Shown: positions 9,918-23,623 of the stretch, in pieces
Position numbering within the stretch: position 1 is the first letter of the stretch
Layout: each line of letters starts with the position of its first letter
Source of the DNA: Aphrocallistes beatrix
Lineage: Eukaryota; Porifera; Hexactinellida; Sceptrulophora; Aphrocallistidae
Direction of reading: 5' to 3'
Length of the DNA: 64,000 nt
Assembly: GCA_963281255.1 (NCBI GenBank)
Contig: OY725499.1
Span: 3,925,148-3,989,147 of the forward strand
Notes under the pieces: generated by a model
The model's input: the letters and a program-made list of their open reading frames with translations, nothing else
What the model was told of the DNA's origin: nothing
Databases searched by the model: none
Position numbers and translations under genes: made by a program

Positions 9918-12900
9918 CGTGTACCTAGTACTTTTTAAAATATGTGGATCATCAAGTAGTAGTATATTTCAAATCTAACATTTTTCAATACAGTAAGACG
10001 TGCATAATTCAATACTATATTAATAATATGAATGAGCCTTGGGGTATTTTCTATTTATAGTAACTATCCCGCATTTATATGACTCAGAATACTTATATGG
10101 AGCTGAACGATATTGGCGCTAACTCTAGCGACAATGCCGCTAGCCTAAAAAACCCGGAGATCCGTGGCTTTTAGGCCCTATTCCTCACAAAAAACGCGAC
10201 AGCCACCTCCCTTCCTGCTAGTAAACCTTTGACAAGCTGAGAACCAAATCTCTACACAAAATGCTGCTAAATCGGTTTGAAATGAGTAGCATTCTCAACT
10301 GAAAACACTGCGTTATTATCGCTAGAAATAGCGCAATATAAGCAATCTATATATGGTTTCCCCGCCTAAATAACTTAATCGGAAATCCAGGCTTAGTTAA
10401 TTGATTTTAGTTCGGATTGGCTTCATGATCCAACACTGATGTGACACATTATAGACTATGCAGACACTACACGTATTGCATAATCAAAGTTTCTCTCCCA
10501 AACAAGATTACACTATGAAAGTAATTGTAGCTAAATAATATTATTTCCTCCTCTCTCATTCACATATCAGTTTAAATCAAATATTCTCTGACGTCTGAAT
10601 GGTAGTTTCAATACTAGTTAATGTAGTCAAAAGTTAATAAAAAATTGTAGATGTATAAACACAAGAAAGAGATTCGACAATTTGTTATTTCTAAGTAAAC
10701 CACAAATTATAACAGTACCTATTATCACTATCATCAAGTATAATTTGGCCCTGAATTATCCACACCTTCAGTTTCAGGTTAATAAACAAAATTACACCGT
10801 AGAAGAAAGAATAATTTATACCATATTCGGAAAATATATATTTTTAGTTTTTTACCATTCGAATATAGGAATTTTTAGATTATTAGATCATTATAATTTT
10901 GCGACATGCTACACCTATGTCAGTGGTTTCAACCTCTTTTGGCTGTGAACCCCCTCCTATTAACCGTAGTGCAAATTTATAATCCTGTGGATCCCCTGAT
11001 CTCTTCTGTGGAGCACTAAGATTCCATGGATCCTGTGCTTTGTTGCTTACACTGCCTGGACAAATGTATTCGTACACTCCAATATTTTCCATACAAGTAG
11101 TTATAATACTAATCTATTTCGCCAGTCAAGGGAATTTAATTGGTAAGAGATACGCTTAATTTAACTTCAATTCGAATTTTCCACATTCGAATTACACACT
11201 TTATAATCTTTCCACTCGATTTCTCTCCCACAAGGTTGAACATTTCCAAATTGTGCCACTTCGTAAAACCAATGCCATCATATACAATGGAGAAAATCGA
11301 GAAAATAATTATCACAGGAATTTTCCAAGCACAGGGCGAGGCGGGTCCAAAGAAATAAAACCCGGGGCAAATCCCCCGATGCCTCCCCCCTGGGACCGCC
11401 CCTGCAGTGGACCCCTATAGCGATTTCCTAGATTCTATGGGACACCTCCTATTTACCGTAATTCAAAATTTATAATCCTGTGGACCCCTCATATCTTCTG
11501 TGGACCACTAAGGGGTCTATGGAACCAGGTTGGAGTGTATTAGGGAACTGTGTATAGTTTAAGAAGGTAAATGATAAGCAACCGTACGTAAATCGAAATT
11601 AAGACTTCATATAGAGATCTCTCATTTTCTGATGATCCCACATGTCAATGAATCTTCCCTAAACAAATTCCATTATTTGTAATTAAAAACTAACAAAACA
11701 CACGCACTAATACTCTATTCTTAATTCTTATTTCCCTACGCGAGATTCATGCTAACATCTAAGTGTAAACGTCACTCTATGCAGAGCCAATCAAATTTCA
11801 GCAATTGAAATTGATATACTATTAAAAAAATAAATTCTTCAGAAAAATATATTTGTATAATGGCTGTGAAATCTTTACTAGGAATAATGATTCTCCATTG
11901 TAATCTCAATTAACATTACAAGATGCTGATATACCACTAGGTTTATAGGTGTACAAAATTGCTTCATAAGCTTTAATTTTAAATTCTTCATAATCTATTA
12001 GAAGTTCATTGAAAAAAGTGATGTATAGGTAGAGTAAGGAATTGGAGATTATCTAGATGTATGGCGAATAGATAAAATTAGGGTATTTGATAGATGCAGG
12101 ATTAGAAGGCGAAAAAATTTGGAAATATAAAAAATTAGTGAAATCACGTCGCTAATAGTGAGTGTATCAGAGTATTCAGCACATCATCAGCTCATTCTGC
12201 ATCTTCACAACTTTAAACAATTCATGATTCAACAAAGTTCATCCGAGTAATGCTGCGAATTATATATTGACTAAGTAGCATATCTACAATTCTATATTTA
12301 AATTTAATAAGTCGGAAAGACTGAACTGGCACTAACGTAGATATTTACAAGGAAATTGGAAGATGGGTCTTCCAATTTCCAAAGCAAGTATTCATACCGT
12401 TACGTCAACTGAAATCAAATAAAAGAGGAATCAGAGACTTTTATGGTAAAAATCTTTATTAGCATAATTTACAGTAAATTATTCAGCTATTAATTCAAAT
12501 AAAGTAAGAAACTATTCATATATAATTAAATTCTAGAAATACAGACATGAATAACGAAATAGAAAACTCCAGATTGGCTCATGTGAGATGTAATCAGTTA
12601 AAATCAAACCAAATCAACAAAAAATTTGAAAGCAAATTATACTTACTTAAAGAAGATGGAGCATTCTCTAACATGATGATAGTGATATAGTAATTAAGTT
12701 AGAGAGTACATGAGGAATCATTTAGTTCAATGATATAGGAATTAGCTCAAAATACAGTATTCTGTAAAAGTATTTACTAGGAATTTTCTGCATTACAAAG
12801 TGAGATGAAATGATAGGAAAACGTCAACAGTGCAAGCATTATACTATCAGGAAATTAACTCCGAATAAATGAAATATGGGATTCCGTATATACTTTACAT

Positions 12901-12946
12901 AATCATAACACAATGCCACACAACTCAATAAAATGTCACTCTAGTG
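9918..12946. other. repeat-rich intergenic region, no gene
   Basis: Holds a fragment of the TATAAATAG-bearing dispersed repeat (about 10.03-10.10 kb) and a GC-rich block around 10.1-10.2 kb. Remnants of a hAT-like sequence (10.92-11.08 and 11.40-11.53 kb) share 'ATTTATAATCCTGTGGA' and 'TCTTCTGTGGA'. The ORFs here derive from these remnants. I could not find further ZFYVE26 exons in this stretch. Confidence 0.5.
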
Positions 12947-13119
12947 CAGCGGTTCCCAAACTGGGATGCACGGGACAAGGATTCGTCCTTATTATTAGTC
13001 GTCCTTATTGCAATGACAAGACGGATCAGAGTTTTTCAGACTTAGGTGGGTCCTGGGGTGCACAAAATAATTTTTAGGTGTCAGGGGATGCACGAGGTAA
13101 AAGAGGTTGGGAACCACTG
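12947..13119. mobile_element. hAT-like MITE (CAGYGGTTCCC ends)
   Basis: TIRs CAGCGGTTCCCAAAC and GTTGGGAACCACTG, flanked by a perfect 8-bp duplication CTCTAGTG at 12939-12946 and 13120-13127. No transposase. Confidence 0.85.
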
Positions 13120-13127
13120 CTCTAGTG

Positions 13128-14846
13128 GGTAATGAAAACCGGGGAATCGTGAATTTGACATTTGTAACAAATTGTATAGCCACTTTTTTAGCTAAATTAT
13201 CTCGATCCCGTGAAAAAAGTTAAAAAAACTAATAAATCTTGAAAAGATTTGTATTAGAAGTTGTCAGCATTCTTCGTAACAGAATGGTAGTGAAGTGGAA
13301 TTGAGAGAAAAACAGAACCTGAGCACATAATTGAGGCTCTTGCTCAATACTGACTTAGTAAACTAAATCTATCTTTTCATTGACAATCCCCAAACAGGTA
13401 AATACCCTAGTCATTAGCGTAAAATCTGCTTAATTGGTTCAAGGTCTAAGAACAGAATACTTCCGTTATAGCTATTCCCATAACCGAGAAATTCCCCGTA
13501 TCATTCAGATGAAATTGTTTGAAAGGATAAAATGCAAAGAATGTTTAATTGGGATAATTTATTTTTAAAATGAAAAAATCTTTATTTTGACGCGTCAAAT
13601 ACGAAAAGTTAACAAAGCGAAACTAATTTGAAGGAGCTTTGTAAATACGCAAACTGAGTGGTGTCAAAATTAGAAATGGATTCAATAACTGTTTTGCAAT
13701 TAACGTACGAAACTGGAGGCTGACATTAAGAAAAGGATAACAGATCGATAATATGACATCGCAATTTAACGCAGGAAGTAAGTACATCAGAATTGATTGA
13801 TCTGGTAACGTAAAATGTGCAAAGTAATAAGTCCAAAATTCGTCTTAGTCTCGGTTGCAAGTTCAATGTTGAGTTGAGATATTAGGTCATGTGATAGAAC
13901 ACAAAAAAAAATGAAATAAATCGGTTTAAAATTTGCTTTGTGTCTAGTGTCAATAACGAAAGTAGACATTAACTAATCAGAGCTATCTTCGGAACGAATT
14001 TTCTCGAATTGAATACTTTTGAGGTGAATTCCATAATCATAATAAAGTCCTGTTACGACATGAAAAGTTTATTAATAGTTGTTCAGAGCTATTATAAGCC
14101 ATAACATAAATTACATATATAATCACTTTCATTGAAAGAGAGAAAAACCTTTAGTTTTATTAAATAAGTATAGATGTGCGTACTAAAAATAAAGTACGTA
14201 CTAAAAATAACTTTTGAAAAAAGAGTGAAATCCAGTTTTTAGTTCTCTATACTGTTTAGTTGCAATTCTTTAATTGGTCTGAAATTATTGGATTACTCAA
14301 CTCAAAATTATTCATATCCGAATCAAATGTAGCTTTGAAACAATTCGAACGACTAATCAATTCATAATTTTAAAACGAATAGAAGTGAAAGGATTTCCTG
14401 AGACAAAAGTCCAACTGAGTATGCGCACACAAACAATCGGTATAATTAATCCCAATTTCCAAAAATACAAAAGTCAGTTGGTCGAATTTAAGCTCATTTA
14501 TTCTGGAGTCTGTGTTTTGTTTGTACATCCGATGTACTAAGTAATTGAGGAACTGGAAAGTACTACTAGGATTTGAAAATTACCTGTAGGTGCTAAAAGT
14601 GAAAATATAACCTCTGTCTAATAATAACAAAATACATCTATATACAGCTATGTGTAATAATAACGATACAAATTTAAAATACATAAGGATAACTCAAACA
14701 GCAAGAATCAGTATTGGATTATCCTTGTATTATACACCAATGCACCGAGATTGGATATTATATATCAAATTTATGACATGAATATACGTAAATGTGTCAA
14801 TCTTCAAAAAGCACTTGAACTATTTGTTGATTTTAAAAATATTATA
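13128..14846. other. intergenic, nothing recognised
   Basis: AT-rich. No coding exon with acceptor and donor that would extend the minus-strand ZFYVE26-like gene was visible, and no structured repeat. Confidence 0.45.
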
Positions 14847-15031
14847 CAGTCGACTCCGCCTAATAGGGTCACATCGGTCAGAGGACATTTTGCCCCGATT
14901 AAGCGGGAACCCTATTAACCAAAAATATTTTGTATAGCTTCTATGTGTGAGAGCTATTCCGGTCCTGCCAAAAGTGGCCCGATAAGCGGTTGACCCGATT
15001 AAACAGGGACCTTATTAAGCGGAGTCGACTG
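14847..15031. mobile_element. pogo-like MITE (CAGTCGACTCCGC ends)
   Basis: TIRs CAGTCGACTCCGCCTAATAGGG and its complement, TA on both sides. Relatives lie at 18047-18199, 18932-19085, 21288-21448 and inside 35037-35319. It sits about 30 bp past the last recognised ZFYVE26-like exon, on the downstream side. Confidence 0.85.
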
Positions 15032-15060
15032 TATTATAAAATATATATACAATAGCCTAC

Positions 15061-18000
15061 CAAGATTTCTTGCAGGATGTGAGTCTTATTGTAGAATGCA
15101 TGCAAGAAAATATTGCTCCATTTCAACTTCCTCTCTTCAAACAGCTGAGAGTTCTTAGAAATGAAGTTCCCTTCCTTGAACTGACTCTCAAACTGAAGGG
15201 CTTCGACCTCGGACAATATCCGAACCAGAGTTGTGGTAGATCTCCCCAGACAGCAGTTGTAGGTCAGTTCTCTTCGGAGGCCGAACGGCTCTGCTTGCAG
15301 AAGTTTGATGAACAGATTTCCGACCTTCAATCTAGACTGGCAGAGAGAAGGAGGATCGAAGGCACCTGATGGAAGGGATTATGAATAAAATGTTCTATTA
15401 ATAGGAATAGCTGTTATACTTCCTTAAATTATAATTAAATTAAATAATTAATAATGGTAAATTAAGACGTGGAGGTTAAAATTGCAAAATTGCAAAAAAT
15501 CCCACTTTCGGACGGGAATGTGGTTGAATTTCTTGTCTTACACCAAAACCCCACCAAGTACCCTCTGGAGGCTTTTTGGTTGTTAACTAGAAATTTAAAA
15601 TTTTAACTTTTTTCCCGCCCGAAAGTGGGTCTTTTAATTAAACCCCCCGGATGGCTTGGGTTTTTTTCTATTTATTCTAAATACCCCGAATTTGTATGGC
15701 TTCCCCGCCCAAAATGGTTTAAACCGGAAATGACGCGACACATTCCAGGAGCAACGGAGGTAATTAAACAATTTTTCTATTTTGACTTACACGGTGATTT
15801 AACCTTAATAAAATGTAGGGATTTTAAAGTCCTGAATGAACCTACCAAGAATCCCATATATCTTGTCCACAATGGGTTGCCTCTCGTCAACAGAAACATC
15901 CTTGAGTGTTCCCACAGCATCATCAATACACCTGACGTATACCTCGAACAACTTGATGTTGTTATCAGTGTAGGCTGGAATGTCCTGAATGATCAGCAGC
16001 TGTATGATACAGTCTCCAATCGTGCGGTTAGAAGAGAGGATGTTGTAAAGGTAGGACAGGAACTCCTCTGTCAATGGTTCTACCTCAGATACGGGAGAGG
16101 GTGAGGTGTTTAGGTGGAGAAGGTGGTTGTGGTAGTAAGCGATTACGTATTCCTACATGATGTAACTTTATATGAAATTCTTCGTTGAAGGACAATTCGT
16201 TGCTGGACATTTCATCCTCTGAACACTGTTACCAGACAATGTGTAGCGGAATTTTCGTCTCATTAGAGACTAAATAAACTGGTACTAATGTTTAAGGAAG
16301 GAAAGTTGAGGCTTTTGGAGTGGAATATGATTTGGAAAAAAAGGTGAGTTGAAATGAGGGCTTTTGATTAAGAAATGAGTAGGTGCGGAAGGGGTATTTC
16401 AGGGCACGAAAATTTAGCGTGACGAAAGTTCGCTACCCGCTGTCCGGTAACTAATGTTTAGATGACGAATTGTCCGCCATTCGAAATTCTTAAGGGAAAT
16501 TCATTAACTCATCTAACTCAGTAAAGTTCTTATTTTCAGATTATACTATATAGCAAGGGGTTCCAACCTTTTCGAACAAGGGGCAACACTTTATTTCACA
16601 TAAAATTCCGATGAATAAATGTGAATTGATAGCTTATTCGCGATTGGAATCTATAAAAATTAAAATCCGTAAAATTCCATAGAAATTCTTCGATGTGTCT
16701 GGACAAAACACTGAGGTGAAATTGGAAGCAAACAAAATTGACCAATGCAAAGTATTCGACAAAAATTGGACATTTTTATAATAAAAATATGTAATTCAAT
16801 TTGGTTTGTCGTCATTTAGGTTTTGGCATTTAGATCTACGTTCTTTAGTAAGACAGGCGGGCAGTAGACTGGGACCTCTGGCGGAGAGATAAATACTATT
16901 TGGTATAATTTCCCATGTTGGGGGGCCGGATCGAAATCTTTCGCGGGGGTGGTAAGTTGGAAACCCTGCTATATAGTGACCAACTTCTGAAATACCTCGC
17001 TACAGATTTTCTCCAAATCTTTTTCGAAAAAGAAACCCATAAGTGTAGTGTGACATGATGTGACATGATTTCCATTATTCGTTGCGGGCTGTTAGAATAA
17101 ACTGATACTTGAGTGAAGTATTTAGTAAACTGTATGACATCCAACACTCTTAATAGATTAAAGTGGATTTTCGCCAAACTTATGCTGAATAGTCCAAGCT
17201 ATGTTTGCATGTAATAAGTCAGGTTAGTTGATCAGTATTAAGTGAGCAACGATGAAAATATAACGGAATTGAGATGATTTCAGCATTCGATGTACTTCCG
17301 AATTGTCTGTGTAAGCATATTACAGACCATGCAGAGGCACTGTTGATTTGAAATAGCGGACAAAAATTCTTGTAAAACCATGTGATTTGTGATTAATATT
17401 ATGTTGCGTATAACATTTCTTAGCACATCTATTTTGTAATAAATTCTTATTAATATTTTTAAACTTTAGACCAAATCATTGGGTTTTTGAAAAATATATT
17501 TTGACAATAGCTCAAAGGAAAGTATTACAATGCAACCTTGGATGTGTGAGTTTATTTAGAATTAGTCATTTGATTCCAATATTGGATTTCAAAATCGATG
17601 GCCAATGTCAATTTGATTCCAAAATTGCGAAAGTTTCAGAAAAATGTTTGCACTTGAAAATATTACTTTTTTGAGTATCTATGGCGATCATTTAAATTAA
17701 AAATTATATAAATTTTGCATAATATTTGTGGATATGAAATAGTTGAACTGAATATGACGGAAAAGTTGCTCCATTTCTCTCACAAACAATAAAAAACTAA
17801 ATACAAGAATTGCTCTGTTTATGGAATAAATGCACAAATCCTCAAGAAATAAACAATTCAAAGAAGTTAGAGGGAAATGCCTAATTTCGGATTTTAAAAA
17901 GTTTAATATTAGTAAACCTCAAATTGTACAAAAATCTACTGAATCTAAGAATTATATTGGACAAAAATACTCGACACAAATGGAACAATATGTACAGAAC

Positions 18001-21000
18001 TAAATACAATTAGAAAGTACAGAATTGTCAAAGGAAGAATATTATGCAGTAGACTCCGCTTAATAGGGTCACATCGGTCAGAGGACATTTTGGCCCGATT
18101 AAGCGGAGAACCCTTTTAACCGAAAATATTTTGTATTAGCTTCTATGTGTGAGCTATTCCGGTCTCTCCAAAAGTGACCCTATTTAGCGGAGTCGACTGT
18201 AATTCAATTAGTCTCTACAAGAACTACAAGTAATAGAATTACATGGAAAGTTGATGTGATAGGTTATTTTCTATAATAAAATGTACGCTAAAGATCATTC
18301 TTCAATAGTCAGCTCAGGGTTTCCAATGGGAGACTGATTTGAATGTCACATTGTATTAAACTGCAATTAAGTTAAGCAAGAAACTATGCTGCAAAACGAC
18401 GTGTTGACGAATATGTTAAAATGCCATGGGATAATATATCGGTTTATATCGTGAAGCAGTGTTTCCCGCCAAGCGCGCTATTTAGCACGCTTTGCTTGTC
18501 CAATAACGTGATTTTGTTATGAAATAATGCAATTTATTCGAATAAACCGCACAAAAAATTCAAAATTAACGCGCTTTCCAATAATCCTGAGGGAAACACT
18601 GTCGTGAAGTTCCCTGGATTACCCTACTGACGGAACTCCCTGCCCCAGCATCTAACCGGGTAGCAGAACTTTCGTCCCTGGAATTTTCGCCCCCGGAATT
18701 TTTGTCTCGTTAGAGACTAAAATAAACGGGCACTAATATGTAAGGAACGGAAAGTGAGGCTTTTGGAGTGGAGTTGCTTGAAAAAAATGGTGAAAATGAG
18801 AGAAATTCCGCTATTCCATCTAACCTTAGTAAAGTCTTTAATAACACTTTAGTAAATTCAATTTGTCTACACCCAAGTATATCCAATTCATATTTTAGTA
18901 AAGTTATTTGAAAGGTTGAAATAATTAATATAGTCAACTCCGCTTAATAGGGTCACATCGGTCAGAAGACATTTTGCCCCGATTAAGCGGAGAACTCTAT
19001 TAACCGAAAATATTTTGCATTAGCTTCCATGTGTGAGAGCTATTCCGGTCCTGCCAAAAGTGGCCCGATTAAACAGAGTCGAGTGTATCTGCTTATTAGA
19101 GTTGAGATGGATTTAACAGCTGTTGTTGGTTATTATGGATAAATACATTTTAAAAAATCTAACACAAATATTCGATGAATAATAAAGATAGACAAAATGA
19201 GAATGTTTATGGATTACATTTCCGGTGATTGCGTACTTGTGATAGCACAAGCGGTGATATGTCGCAAATAATTCAATAGTTTAATAATTGGGTATTAATT
19301 ACATTGGGAAATATTCCAAAATAATTTTCATACTTTCGTAACTGATCAAAGCATTCCTTGAAAAAGAACCATAATCTGATTAGTATAACGTAGATGCATA
19401 TTGAAACGAAATGCAAATTAGGGACGAGAGATAACAGACATCATAACTAGTTTGAAGCGAGAAAGAAAGGCAATCTTTTATACTCAGGAAAAATGTACCA
19501 GAATATCCTCGTATAACTTATTACTTGTATCACCGTCAATAATGTTTTTCTCCTGGAAGATAATATAATTCCTTGACAGTATGTGGATAGGGATTATACA
19601 ATCTTGCGCACACAGACTCAAGCATTTTCTAACGTTTAATTAACTTGCAATATTTTTAAATGGTCAGTTCCTCTATAGAAAGTAATACATCAGTCTAAAT
19701 ACATACATTCACCGAGCATAATTATGTACAACATCGCTCCCTAAAAGCACCAAATTGGGTCAAAAATTGTAAATTGTAAAATGAAACTCGAGTCTATCTA
19801 GCACTTCCTACTATTGAATCATCACTGTGTCACTGACTCGCTAGAAGACATGTAGATATACACAGCACTAACCTTACAGTCGCTTTCTATCTGTAATTCA
19901 TTCTGAACTGTGTGTAGCAGGATGTGGAACTCTACGAGGTCGTCTATGTGTGCTGGCAACTTCCTCTAGAAGAAAATATTCTAAATTAAGAACAAACGTC
20001 TAAATTTAGAATAAAGTATACACTATTACCATAATGTATAAGAGTATATCCGCTTTCAATATGAGAGTGATACCGACTAGTTCTATGGATGGACTCAGAT
20101 TACTGAAGTTTGTTCTATCCAGACAATGGATAATACAATAAATCAGTTTCAAGGAATTTAAACTTTTGATGGTTTCTGACAAATCACAAAACTATCTCAC
20201 GCAATCGTAATGACTTGATTTGTTTATTTAGAGCTGTTGACACATAAATTTACTCGCTCCATTCTATTCTAAACAAATCATAAATATTGTATAGAAGGGT
20301 GTGAAAATGTGATTAATCGAATATTCCTTATGTGTACCAAAATTCATCCATAAATTTCAAAAATAATTAAGAAAAGAAATTAAACCAATACCTCTTCTTC
20401 TGTGAGAATGGCCTTACTCTCCGATAGACACAGCCATGAGAGATGATACGGGGATGGAATGGAAGGAGAATATCGCCTAGAAAAGGAGCACATACGTTAA
20501 TACGAGCACCAGGGATGTCGAAATCGTTCGTATTATCCGGAGATTTATGCATTTCCTCCTTAGAGGATAAATATATGTTCGTATTATCCGTGTTTGTACT
20601 AGCGATGTTCCACTGTAGATAATGTCACATAATCTCATTCCTGCATTCAACTAAACTAAATATAGAAATCAGTGGTTATAATCATAATGCATTGATACTT
20701 GATCTGTAGTTATAACCTACATTAAATTAATCTAATTTTAGAATGTAAAGCATAAGTACGTGAATCTTATGAATCTGAGTAGAGTACTAAAATTAGAATA
20801 TACTGTATCATGTACAAACTCATGCTCTATGAAATTCAGATTCCACCCCAAGATGCTGAATAAGATTTGATTGAGAATCTAATTATGAATTCAATCCAAA
20901 TTTAATTACGTAAGGAATTGATTGGTAACAGAAATATGATCTAACACTGATTCAAAATAGCAAACCTTGATCTACACAAACTCTTACATACTAGAATCAA

Positions 21001-23623
21001 TTCTCACTGTGCCCACTCATACCACGAACTGTGCCACAGCTGAACCACATGGTGATGAGTAGCTTATAATAGTTCATATAAATAGATTGAATTAACTATT
21101 TCGGTAGTTAATAGATTAGTTAGGTATATGTGGAATAATGATAGACAGATAGCGCACAGTCAGGTTTGAACGTTCATCTTCATTTCGGTATTAGGTAACA
21201 ATGAGAACATTTTAAGAAAGTAATATATACTTGAAGTGATGTTGAAGTGATATATACATACATACATATATATACATATATACATTACAGTCAATTCTTA
21301 ATTAATCGGGACACCGCTTAATTGGGACAAGTCTCCAGGAACGGAATGGTTCCCATACATAGAAGCTAATACTAAATTTCATTGGTTAATTGGGAACTCA
21401 GCTTAATCGGGACAAAATATCTCGTCCCGATTAAGCGGAGTCACCTGGTATTAGTTGAAGGATAAAATAATATTCATTATGTTAGAGGACACCTAACTTC
21501 ACCCTAATTCTATACGGAATTTATCCCCTTCGTTTTGAAATTAAGAGACGATTGTCCCTCTTGAGACTTGTCGCCACAAGGTATTATCTAGGAGCGCGAG
21601 ACGCTCCTTTAGGCTATGATTTTAAGCCTCAAAGTATTGTGGAGCGTGAAAATCCAGAATAATACCCAATTTACACAATATTATAATGTATTTATCGATT
21701 TAGGCGTACGAAATTTAGGGGTTTGAGATTAGGAGCGTATCTCTAGAGGACTGTATAATACCCTGCAGGCGCCATGTGTCACTGGATTGGCTGCTCCCCC
21801 TGGCTTGTGAGTCAATGATATTGGGGCGATTCTTAACCATGGATACATAAACTAAATTATGCCTACCCCTACACCTAATGCATAGCCTACTATAATAAGG
21901 CCTCAGAGTAACTTGCGAATTTGGCACTAGGGATGCAGTAGAAGATGGTTGAAGAAATACATGAACTGCCTTAAATCATTAACAAAGCACAATAGAGCTT
22001 AGAAATGTATTACCAGCATATATAAATATGGTGTCAAAGCACCCATATCCGTTGTTAAAATTTAGATTAGCCATCAAATGATTGCACAACAGGTTATATT
22101 TGGGTCAAATTTAGTGATTTTCAGAGGTCGTTTAAGGGCACTTCTAAGTGTTTTTATTATAAAGTTTTTCGCATAGAACTGAGAAGTGAATGTGTTAATG
22201 CGAAAAATTTGGAATTTTTTCATGGAATGTTCTTACATTCCAGTGTTGCTATGGAAACGTGTTTTGGTCAGTTGGGGCTATATCTTGAAAACAGCGATAG
22301 CTAGACATTCAAATTTAATCTCATTTGATAGCAAATAGGCTACTTCCTATTAAGCTATAATATAATTTCTGTGTCTAAATTCAATAATTTACGAGTTATT
22401 AGACAATTTATCATATTGGTCACATTTGGTATTTGTCGAATATCTCGTAAACCATTGAATTTAGACACAGAAATTGTATTATAGCTAAATAGGAAGTAAC
22501 CTATTTGATATCAAATGGGATTATATTTGAATGTCTAGCTATCGCTGTTTTCAAGATATAGCCCCAACTGACCAAAACACGTTTCCATAGCAACACTGGA
22601 ATGTAAGAACATTCCATGAAAAAATTCCAAATTTTTAGTATTAACACATTCACTTCTCAGTTCTATGCGAAAAACCTTGTAATAAAAACACTTAGAAGTG
22701 CCCTTAAACGACCTCTGAAAATCACTAAATTTGACCCAAATATAACCTGTTGCGCAATCATTTGATGGCTAATCTAAATTTTAACAACGGATATGGGTGC
22801 TTTGACACCATATTTATATATGCTGGTAATACATTCCTAAGCTTTATTGTGCTTTGTTAATGATTTAAGGCAGTTCATGTATTTCTTCAACCATCTTCTA
22901 CCGCATCCCTGGTTAAGTTACTCTTAGGCCTTATATATAGTAGGCTATGCCTAATGTCTAATTCACTCAGGAAGGAAGGGGAGCAAAAAGAATGATTGCT
23001 TACAGCAGTGGTTCTCAACTTTTCATCTTGTGGGCCTCTTATATTAATTCAATTATCAGCGCGGACCCCAGCTGAGAACCACTGGCCTAGAGGCGAGGAA
23101 CCTGATGGGTCAATGAAAGTTACCAGAAATTATCTGGACAGCGAGGTACTACAAATAACAAAATAGATTGATCAGTCGGTAAGATCAGTGAGTATCTGTC
23201 AAAATATTAATAAATATACCGATAAAAAATGTAAGATTTTTATTTCCTCAACACCGTACACTGAAACTGAAACTACGGAATTAACGATGACTTAGCTAAT
23301 GTGTCATTCAGTTCTATATATCCATGGTCCATATCTCTAAAGATACGGTATCAATTCATAAACATAAAATCAGTGAGAGGAATCAAACAATTCTCTGATA
23401 CGACTGACCATACAGTGTGCGGGTACAGGATGATAGCCCGTAGGAGGGAGGGTAGATCGAGGTAGTGGTCTCCGTCTAGCAAGAGAGCGCCCCCTTCCAG
23501 CTCCTCACTCAGTCTGTGTAGAGACATCCTGGCGAGTTGCCACTGCCCCAGACTGACGTAGTTGAAGAACACGTACATCAGACGGAGTTGTACCTGCCTG
23601 GCTTCCGTCTGTAGCAGCTCCAT
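15061..23623 (-). CDS. ZFYVE26: ZFYVE26/spastizin-like protein, N-terminal exons
   Basis: Five exons: 23409-23623, 20392-20476, 19873-19965, 15846-16152 and 15061-15365. Every internal boundary has GT/AG and the phases agree (2, 0, 0, 1), giving 335 continuous residues from ATG 23623, which has an in-frame stop two codons upstream. The product matches, in order, what I remember of the spastizin N-terminus. Exon 1 has an FFNYVSLGQWQLAR helix, exon 4 has VDKIYGIL where the family has VDAIYGAL, and exon 5 has NKTHILQEIL where the family has NKHFLEQIL. Spastizin is a ~2500-residue lysosome/AP-5 cofactor with a FYVE finger far downstream. Those later exons were not found before the window start. 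If the last intron is not spliced, translation would end at 15034. Splice sites are my reading, not transcript data. Confidence 0.65.
15440..15770. repeat. compound dispersed repeat in ZFYVE26-like intron 4
   Basis: Contains the facing pieces CCCACTTTCGGACGGGA and CCCGCCCGAAAGTGGG, an imperfect inverted pair. Next to them is a copy of the 'GTATGGCTTCCCCGCCCAAAATGGTTTAAACCGGAAATGACGC' family, also at 0.96 and 55.5 kb. Confidence 0.5.
16554..16968. mobile_element. hAT-like MITE in ZFYVE26-like intron 3
   Basis: Ends CAAGGGGTTCCAACCTT and AAGTTGGAAACCCTG are imperfect TIRs. The perfect 8-bp duplication CTATATAG lies at 16546-16553 and 16969-16976. The minus ORF at 16896-17177 starts in it and is spurious. 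Confidence 0.8.
18047..18199. mobile_element. pogo-like MITE
   Basis: TIRs CAGTAGACTCCGCTTAATAGGG and AGCGGAGTCGACTG. Same family as 14847-15031. Lies in the same intron. Confidence 0.8.
18457..18601. mobile_element. hAT-like MITE (CAGTGTTTCCC ends)
   Basis: TIRs CAGTGTTTCCC and GGGAAACACTG, perfect 8-bp duplication TCGTGAAG at 18449-18456 and 18602-18609. Confidence 0.85.
18932..19085. mobile_element. pogo-like MITE, decayed ends
   Basis: Left end TAGTCAACTCCGCTTAATAGGG, right end AACAGAGTCGAGTG. Shares the internal TTTTGCCCCGATTAAGCGGAGAAC sequence with its relatives. Confidence 0.75.
21288..21448. mobile_element. pogo-like MITE, diverged subfamily
   Basis: Left end CAGTCAATTCTTAATTAATCGGG, right end CCCGATTAAGCGGAGTCACCTGG, in intron 1 of the ZFYVE26-like gene. 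Preceded by a TATACATA microsatellite. Confidence 0.7.
21881..22950. mobile_element. foldback element, two ~510-bp arms
   Basis: The left arm (about 21881-22395) and right arm (about 22444-22950) are near-complete reverse complements separated by only 48 bp. The outer ends read CATAGCCTACTATA...AAGGCCT. There is no ORF of any substance. A related element is at 31074-32139. The RNA would fold into a long hairpin if the ZFYVE26-like intron 1 is transcribed. Confidence 0.9.
23006..23084. mobile_element. 79-bp hAT-like MITE
   Basis: TIRs CAGTGGTTCTCAACTTTTCA and CAGCTGAGAACCACTG. The flanking octamers GCTTACAG and GCCTAGAG agree at 6 of 8 bases, so the duplication is decayed or absent. Confidence 0.65.

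Noticed and set aside
10883-11092. Minus-strand ORF of 69 codons
   Set aside because: Lies in a decayed hAT-like repeat with a partner sequence at 11.4-11.5 kb.
15070-15369. Plus-strand ORF of 99 codons
   Set aside because: It is the antisense shadow of ZFYVE26-like exon 5, whose minus-strand frame has matching splice sites and family similarity.
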